A stretch of 39,437 bases of DNA from Intoshia linei (taxonomy: Eukaryota; Orthonectida; Rhopaluridae): NCBI GenBank assembly GCA_001642005.1, contig LWCA01000216.1, positions 1 to 39,437 on the forward strand, read 5' to 3'. Both the position numbers and the translations under genes were made by a program. Shown piece after piece: positions 34,301 through 39,437 of the stretch. The first letter of the stretch is position 1; the number at the start of each line of letters is the position of its first letter. Below the pieces are notes generated by a model. It made no database searches. It saw only the letters and a program-made list of their open reading frames with translations, and was not told where the DNA came from.

Positions 34301-35887
34301 TATCATCATTTCAATAGCTTTTTTGAGAAGCTTGTCCTGTTTATCCAATTCTGTGATCAAAAGACTAGACAATTCGGCCATCATAATAGGATACCTTTCT
34401 ATGGATTTTAAAATTTCGTGAAAAATCGTACGCATTTCGGCATTTACTAAATCTACAATTTTTATACATGGCTCATAAAGCTCTTTAATGATATCCAATG
34501 TAATAATTTCAAAAGCTTTAGTAGGAGAAAAAATGGAGGATTTTATACCTAATGAATTTTTAATAATGTAACCAATATGAGTATCCATGTCGCGTCCGTT
34601 TATGTTTATCTTGTTGATTTCGTACGACAATCTTTCATGTAAAAGCGAAGATATTCTAGCACCACTAGACAATTCGGTACCACTCAGATTTCCTTGCCCA
34701 TCAACAGCAGAATTAAATTTTTCAGAAATTACATTAAGATGGGCAGCAATAACTTTTGTCGTTTTTGAAGGATCATCAGAAGTCACGTCATCGTATTGCT
34801 TAATTTCATTTTCTAAAATTTTATATTTCATTTGTATTCGCTCCTTGAGTGAAGGTAATACCATTCGTATATGATTAGTTAGTTGATCACTCAATGTTTT
34901 TTGAAGAAATTTGGTACCTTGTTTGCTGTGAATTTGACGATATGCCGGATTTTTTAGAAAAAATTCACGCTCAGAATTCAATGCTGAATTTATATCCTTT
35001 TTACCATCAATATCGCGTTGACTACGGTTCACTATTCCAATATAACCGCGTCTAAGAGGTATCACTTTATTCATTAAAGTATCTTTAGCGTCGGTTCCAG
35101 AATCCATAATATCTAATTTTGTAATGACACCTATTGTACGAAATCCAGAAGGATCTACCTCTCTAGCGATATTAAGTGCGTCTGAATTTGCTAAATCTAT
35201 ATTAGCTGGCGTTACAGCCAAAATTAAAGTATTTTCAGAACTGATATATTCCAAAATCATAGCACGTATACTTTCACCAATGTCATGAGGTTGGTCGCCC
35301 ACAGCAACCCTAGTCATCCCAGGAAGATCAATCAAAGTCAAATTCAAAACATTAGGAGAATATACCGTCAAATTGATGGCTTTATTAGAAATATTCTTAT
35401 TGGGGACAGTACGTTCAGTTTCATCAACTATTTCTTGACATACTTTATCAAAATCGTAAAAAATTTTGCCTCTACAATGCAGAAATTCAGCATATTCTTC
35501 TTCTTTTTGAACCAATTTCAGCACCAATGGTCGCCTAGTTACAATACCATTTCCTCTTGGAAGAAAGTCACTAAAACGAAATTAATTTAAAATTAAATGA
35601 TAAAAATTTAGATAAATATTAGTTCACTAAAAAATGCCAAAACAAATTAAAATGTCTAAAACACACAATTTCAATTTTTGATGAAAAATTGATATTCATT
35701 GTACTAAGATGAAAAAGTAAGTTTACCGTCCAACAAAATTTTCTAAAACGCTACTTTTTCCAGCACTTTGCGATCCAACAACCGCAATTTGAGGTAAATC
35801 GAGGAAAAAACCTTCTCCAGTAAGTGTTGCAGTATCTTGCAACTTATTTACAAGTGGAATTAACGATTCTATATCCCGATTATTCAT
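31317..35887 (-). CDS. Dynamin GTPase (classical, PH and PRD containing), 853 aa
   Basis: Large GTPase that assembles on the necks of endocytic pits and cuts vesicles free. Exons in order: 35727-35887, 33975-35570, 33790-33937, 33606-33749, 33505-33555, 31523-31926, 31461-31484, 31317-31350; all phases join. G1 GSQSAGKS at 38-45, switch-I Thr65 in GIVTRRP, G3 DLPG at ~135, G4 TKLD at ~204-207, G5 NRSQ at ~235. The stalk follows. The PH domain starts ~510 (IRKGYL...[19 protein letters not shown], then YKDFRHLEL). The GED covers roughly 640-735 ([52 protein letters not shown]). The tail is proline-rich, ending [17 protein letters not shown] and PTPKLPNRP, with an [10 protein letters not shown]3-binding type motif. 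PH plus PRD marks a classical endocytic dynamin, not Drp1. If the 31522 donor is not used, translation stops at 31519 after ILPS, losing the last SH3 motif. The 1596-nt exon 2 contrasts with the finely split neighbours. Confidence 0.96.
31927..33504. other. Dynamin intron 5 (1.6 kb)
   Basis: Separates the two halves of the GED. The right half holds a 5'-truncated hAT MITE (32822-33088). The left half (31970-32720) is AT-rich with some less biased patches (GGGTTTAGGGAAAATTTTTA, CTTTAGGGAAAAATCGTTGG), but no exon or terminus was recognised. Confidence 0.6.
32822..33088 (+). mobile_element. Truncated hAT MITE, GGTCGGCAACC family
   Basis: Starts within the family at CCCCTTTGAGTAAATATGTA and ends GAGGTGCAAAAGGTTGCCGA. 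The left terminus is missing. The open frame 32898-33164 is only this repeat. Confidence 0.65.
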
Positions 35888-36971
35888 GTGCTAATTTAGA
35901 TTAGTCGTTAGATTTAATATTACAGATTTAATTCCCGGTTTAGGAACAAAATAAATACAAATTTCCAAACACAACAAAATTTCGAGAGGTGTAAATCAAG
36001 TATTGTTCGTTTTCTCCACAATTATTCAATTTTTGCTTCTAAAGAAACTGCTTCATAAACATTCACTTTTAGACCTTATTTAATTCTATGGAGATTTGAA
36101 ATTATAATGTCCTATTTTCAACTCCACATGTCGATTGACACAAATATAATATTATGAAAATATCAATAATGAAAATAAGAGATGTTTCAATATTAATACG
36201 TTACTTGTATCCGTATCTCATAATTTTAGTCGTAAATACTTTAATCAAATTTTAATTTAGTTTTAATATTCAAAAAATTTTTAAAGTTTATTTTGAGGAT
36301 AAGGCCAAAAAATGTTTTCAGTTTTCTCAAATTTCGTTTTAAATTAAAATTTAATTGCTGATTCAAATATTTAGTACGTTAGTCATGTTTTAATCGATAT
36401 TGTAGTTATTTCGTATTACAAATTGTAAACTGGTACAGCGTAAATCGATAAAATGCACCCAAAGTAGAATGGTAATACACGCACGTGTAATGATTTTTCT
36501 GGCAATGTTATATTTAATTTTTTTTGTTAAGATAAATATGGTTATGTGGTACACTGTACCATTGTACAGTACCGATCCTACGAGACCCTTACTTGGGCCT
36601 CGCATTTTTAATTTGATCATTAAAAGAATTATGTTCTTGACATATTGTGAATATAAAAACTATTTTGTGTTAAATTTAGGATGTCAAGTTAAAGGTCTTG
36701 GAAAGGTGGCTAGGGTATATGGCATTACATTACTAATTCGTTTTCGCAAATTTTTAGAGGCTTTTTATTTTCGGGAAGAGGTGAGGGATGAACATGGTAG
36801 GTTCGGCTCTGCTACTCAAATATCGTTAATATCTAGAATGACATACTGAGTTACAAAAATGAAGAGCTAGTAAAGGTAGTAGTTTGTTGAAATAAGGTTC
36901 ATCTGATTTAAATTAACAAAAACAAACATTGACTCTTTGCTAGAGACATTATAGTCAGATAAACTGATAAA

Positions 36972-37094
36972 ATGAAATACAAAACTTTTATACTCGTAAT
37001 CATATTTTTGGCTTTATTTTTAATGCTTCTTCCAATCGTCATTATTATTTCTGTTTCTAGTATTGGCTTGAAAACTTTTTATAATTATATTTAG
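36972..37094 (+). CDS. Hypothetical 40-aa hydrophobic ORF
   Basis: ATG at 36972, stop TAG at 37092. One predicted membrane segment covers nearly the whole product (LVIIFLALFLMLLPIVIIIS), preceded by the basic start MKYK. It could be a small membrane peptide, a signal-peptide exon, or chance in T-rich DNA. No homology recognised. Confidence 0.15.
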   Translation: MKYKTFILVIIFLALFLMLLPIVIIISVSSIGLKTFYNYI

Positions 37095-37931
37095 AATACA
37101 ACAAAAAACCAGATAATTTAAAAACAATGTTAAATATACCTGTTAGTATGTGATTTATTTTAATATCTAAATGATAATTATATTTGTGTTATAATTAGGG
37201 AAACCAAAAAATTGCAATAAAACCACATAATCGTTCTTCACAATAGTAAATGTTTCAAACAGTCGAAAATAACAAGCATTCCTATACAACAAATTATTGA
37301 TTGTCGTTTAAATGTATTAGATTATGGCGTTCCAACCTTTTCGAAAAAATAATACTAGCCTACATTATTCAAATTAATATAATGAAACATTCCACATGCA
37401 TCAACAATGTTCATTGAACATTAACATTATTTCCTTATCTGTCATTTATAAGACAAGGAATCATTGATGATTAATAAAAATTTAATTATGTAATGTGATG
37501 TAATATATTGATTACTGCCATTAATTATTATACATTAATTTTTTTAAACGGACAAAACAATTTAAATTTATTTAAAATATTCGGCGGGCCACACGTTAAG
37601 AATCACTAGCCTATAATATACAAGGGCTAGGACAATGTGTTTCAATGAATACATCTTTCATGAAAAAAATGGCGCTACCCAAAAAAGAACTTAATTTTAA
37701 AATAAATTTTATTATAATGTGATATTATTAATGTCACATATCTTCAAAAATTAAAATTATGAAATATATCAAACTAAAATAGATTAAATATAAAATTATA
37801 AATTAAGGCAGTTTTATCAAATTACAATATGCAAACCACTTAGTCTAAAATTATGTTAAAATTACTAAAATAAATAATAAAATAACAATAGACTATTACA
37901 TTAAAAAAACGTTTTAAAATTAAAACCTGGA

Positions 37932-37983
37932 CCCTCGGCAGAGCTAGCTGTTTTAGTATAGATACATAACAGTCACGTCAGCC
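37932..37983 (+). repeat. Helitron-like 3' terminus motif, copy 8
   Basis: CCCTCGGCAGAGCTAGCTGT, then TTTAGTATAGATACATAACA and GTCACGTCAGCCATG. The leader is intact; the palindrome and CTAG end are diverged. Confidence 0.4.
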
Positions 37984-38056
37984 ATGTATAAAGATGATTT
38001 TTGGTGATTTTTTCACAAATTATGTGTGCGTTATCAAATGTATTATTATTATATTA

Positions 38057-38120
38057 CAGTGGTTGTCGATTTAAAGCACGCTATTTTTCAAAAAGCTGTG
38101 GTTTAAATCGACAACCACTG
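38057..38120. mobile_element. 64-bp palindromic MITE
   Basis: CAGTGGTTGTCGATTTAAA (38057-38075) and its exact complement TTTAAATCGACAACCACTG (38102-38120) are perfect 19-bp inverted repeats around a 26-bp centre. The CAGT start suggests a pogo-like element, but a TA duplication is not intact (flanks ATTA and AATT). Confidence 0.7.
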
Positions 38121-38364
38121 AATTTATTTTTTGATTAAACAGAAATAAATTGAAAAAATGCTGAATTTTCAAAAAACTTCCTTTTGACTTTTATTTGGAC
38201 ACCCTAATTATAATATAATAAATATACCAATAATACATTGTGCATGTATGATGTATATACAATGTATATTATACATGATGAATTCTAATCATTAATTTAT
38301 ATAATAATATTTTATAAAAAAAGTTTAATTACTGTTAGACAAATTAGTTATTATTACTGCATTG

Positions 38365-39437
38365 CAGTGGTTCTTAACCTTTTTGACTTATACACCCCAA
38401 ATATTGATTTTAATGACTATGCACCCCTGATTAAAAATCAATTAATACAATATTAATTCTAATTAAAGTGTTAACTATTAATTAATAGTTACTTATATTA
38501 AACGGATAAAATTGAAGAATTAAAGCTAATTTAGTCATAATAATGGTCGTGTAGAGCCAGAATTAGGGCCTCATGATTGTAGACACGGGACATATGACCT
38601 TCTCTACGACCCTGTCTGTACTTACTTCAAACCTTTATAAAAATGAAAACGTGTCAACTATCATATCCACTAAAAGTTTTGTAAACACTACTAAGTACTA
38701 CTGCAACACTCCGGTAGATATATTATCTATTTTCCATTGAAAAATATCAGAAAATGTAGTAGCCCTGGTCACACCACCAAATTCATTAATCATAAATAGA
38801 CTATTCAAATATAATGTTAAAGACTCAGAAAATAGAGTAATTAAGTAGTAGCGGAAAACTTTTACATAACAATTGAACAAATTTATTTGCATAAATTTTA
38901 ATGGGATCGTTATTGTTGCTTTGAAATAAAAAGTAAGCTAAATCTTCCCATTGTTTTTGATAGGCTTACTCGCATACCGGCACAGACATCTAATTTTTTT
39001 CTTTTTTTTTAATTTGTTAGAATAGAAAATCCACCCTCACAAAACTATTTTACATCACAAAGCTATAGTAGCAAAAGTAATAATTACTTCAAGAGCAATT
39101 TCAGTCACAAATGGATAAATATTAAGCACACTACACCAAAAACCACCAAATATCACATTTAAAGCTATCATAGTCATATATAATATATTTCCCAAAGGGC
39201 AACTAGAAAAATCAAGGGATTATGTTTCTATTTTTTTTATTTGGGGCCAAAGTAAATTATAGAGCCCATAAAAAATTTTATATATATTTTAATGTATTAA
39301 TATTTAATTTATTTCGAATACATCCATTCTCTTGTAGTTTTATTTAATGACTCGCAAAACAGATATTCCTCCTTAATGTTATGATTCACAACATATCTTG
39401 CAAACACATCAGTAGATTCGTCCAATTGTAAACTAAA
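38365..39437 (-). mobile_element. Degraded hAT element, left end inside window
   Basis: CAGTGGTTCTTAACCTTTTT at 38365 is a standard hAT terminal repeat. It is followed by TATGCACCCC-type subterminal sequence shared with 9410-9462. The transposase relic at 38910-39437 lies inside in minus orientation. The other terminus is beyond the right edge. Confidence 0.65.
38910..39437 (-). pseudogene. hAT transposase relic (ZBED5/FAM200-like), internally deleted
   Basis: From the right edge, the minus strand reads LQLDESTDVFARYVV, then KEEYLFCESLNKTTREW and a stop; the DEST motif carries the first catalytic Asp of hAT transposases. Further on is YPFVTEIALEVIITFATIAL, equivalent to the hAT C-terminal dimerisation block (usually PFATTYLCE), with in-frame TGA codons. 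Then KKLDVCAGMRVSLSKTMGRF and the final TAA at 38910-38912 (usual form RLDVE.D.RV.LS...R). The middle of the enzyme is missing and several stops are present, so it is inactive. It extends past the window. Confidence 0.75.

Larger units (their letters stand above)
35890..38050. other. Region upstream of dynamin, no convincing gene
   Basis: The dynamin promoter presumably lies just right of 35887. Two open frames are notable but unsupported. 36469-36849 (plus, 126 codons, ending GLGKVARVYG...SLISRMTY) lies in a slightly GC-richer patch that includes the palindrome GGTACACTGTACC/GTACAGTACC. 36972-37094 (plus, 40 codons) encodes MKYKTFILVIIFLALF..., a strongly hydrophobic segment like a signal anchor. 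Neither shows a recognised domain or clear splice partners. Confidence 0.3.

Noticed and set aside
36469-36849. 126-codon plus-strand ORF
   Set aside because: Longest unexplained frame, but no domain, no exon partners, and the opposite strand is also partly open. Mentioned in the region note only.

Overview
The window is nuclear DNA of an animal. It is roughly three-quarters A+T by eye. Its genes are split by spliceosomal GT...AG introns and encode animal-type proteins: a dynamin with PH, GED and proline-rich domains, histidine decarboxylase, the ciliary protein IFT52, proteasome ATPase Rpt4 and a mitochondrial carrier. Many introns are only 34-46 nt, which points to a small-genome or fast-evolving invertebrate. 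A minute ciliated form such as an orthonectid would fit, but nothing here proves the lineage. No prokaryotic gene, operon, rRNA, tRNA or CRISPR was seen.

Layout, left to right. (1) 1258-4988, plus strand: a spliced gene of about 13 exons that I do not recognise. (2) 5021-5292, minus: a decayed hAT transposase fragment, followed by a dispersed repeat called R1 here (about 5365-5845). (3) 6347-7684, minus: a complete mitochondrial carrier of the glutamate-carrier (SLC25A18/A22) type, 10 exons, 299 aa. (4) 7690-11500: no host gene; transposon relics, including a probable LINE 3' fragment. (5) 11508-17690, minus: complete histidine decarboxylase, 15 exons, 628 aa. (6) 17700-21500: a gene desert of repeats. 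(7) 21539-28618, plus: complete IFT52, 14 exons, 470 aa, with transposon-rich introns. (8) 28757-30625, minus: complete PSMC6/Rpt4, 12 exons, 389 aa, converging on IFT52 with a 138-bp gap. (9) 31317-35887, minus: complete dynamin, 8 exons, 853 aa. (10) 35890-38360: no convincing gene. (11) 38365-39437: a second decayed hAT element, running off the right edge.

The genes share no pathway. IFT52 implies that the animal builds cilia. Histidine decarboxylase implies histamine synthesis. Dynamin, Rpt4 and the carrier are housekeeping or membrane-traffic genes. Exons were placed by hand from reading frame, GT/AG sites and phase. Except where stated, all phases join and conserved blocks are continuous across junctions.

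The most notable non-gene signals are: about nine copies of a 50-60 bp motif with a palindromic core and a CTAG end, which look like Helitron 3' termini; the R1 family, with inverted copies bracketing the first exons of IFT52; hAT MITEs, one with a perfect 8-bp target duplication inside a histidine decarboxylase intron; two very small palindromic MITEs; and a zinc-finger-like Cys/His pattern at the extreme C-terminus of histidine decarboxylase.
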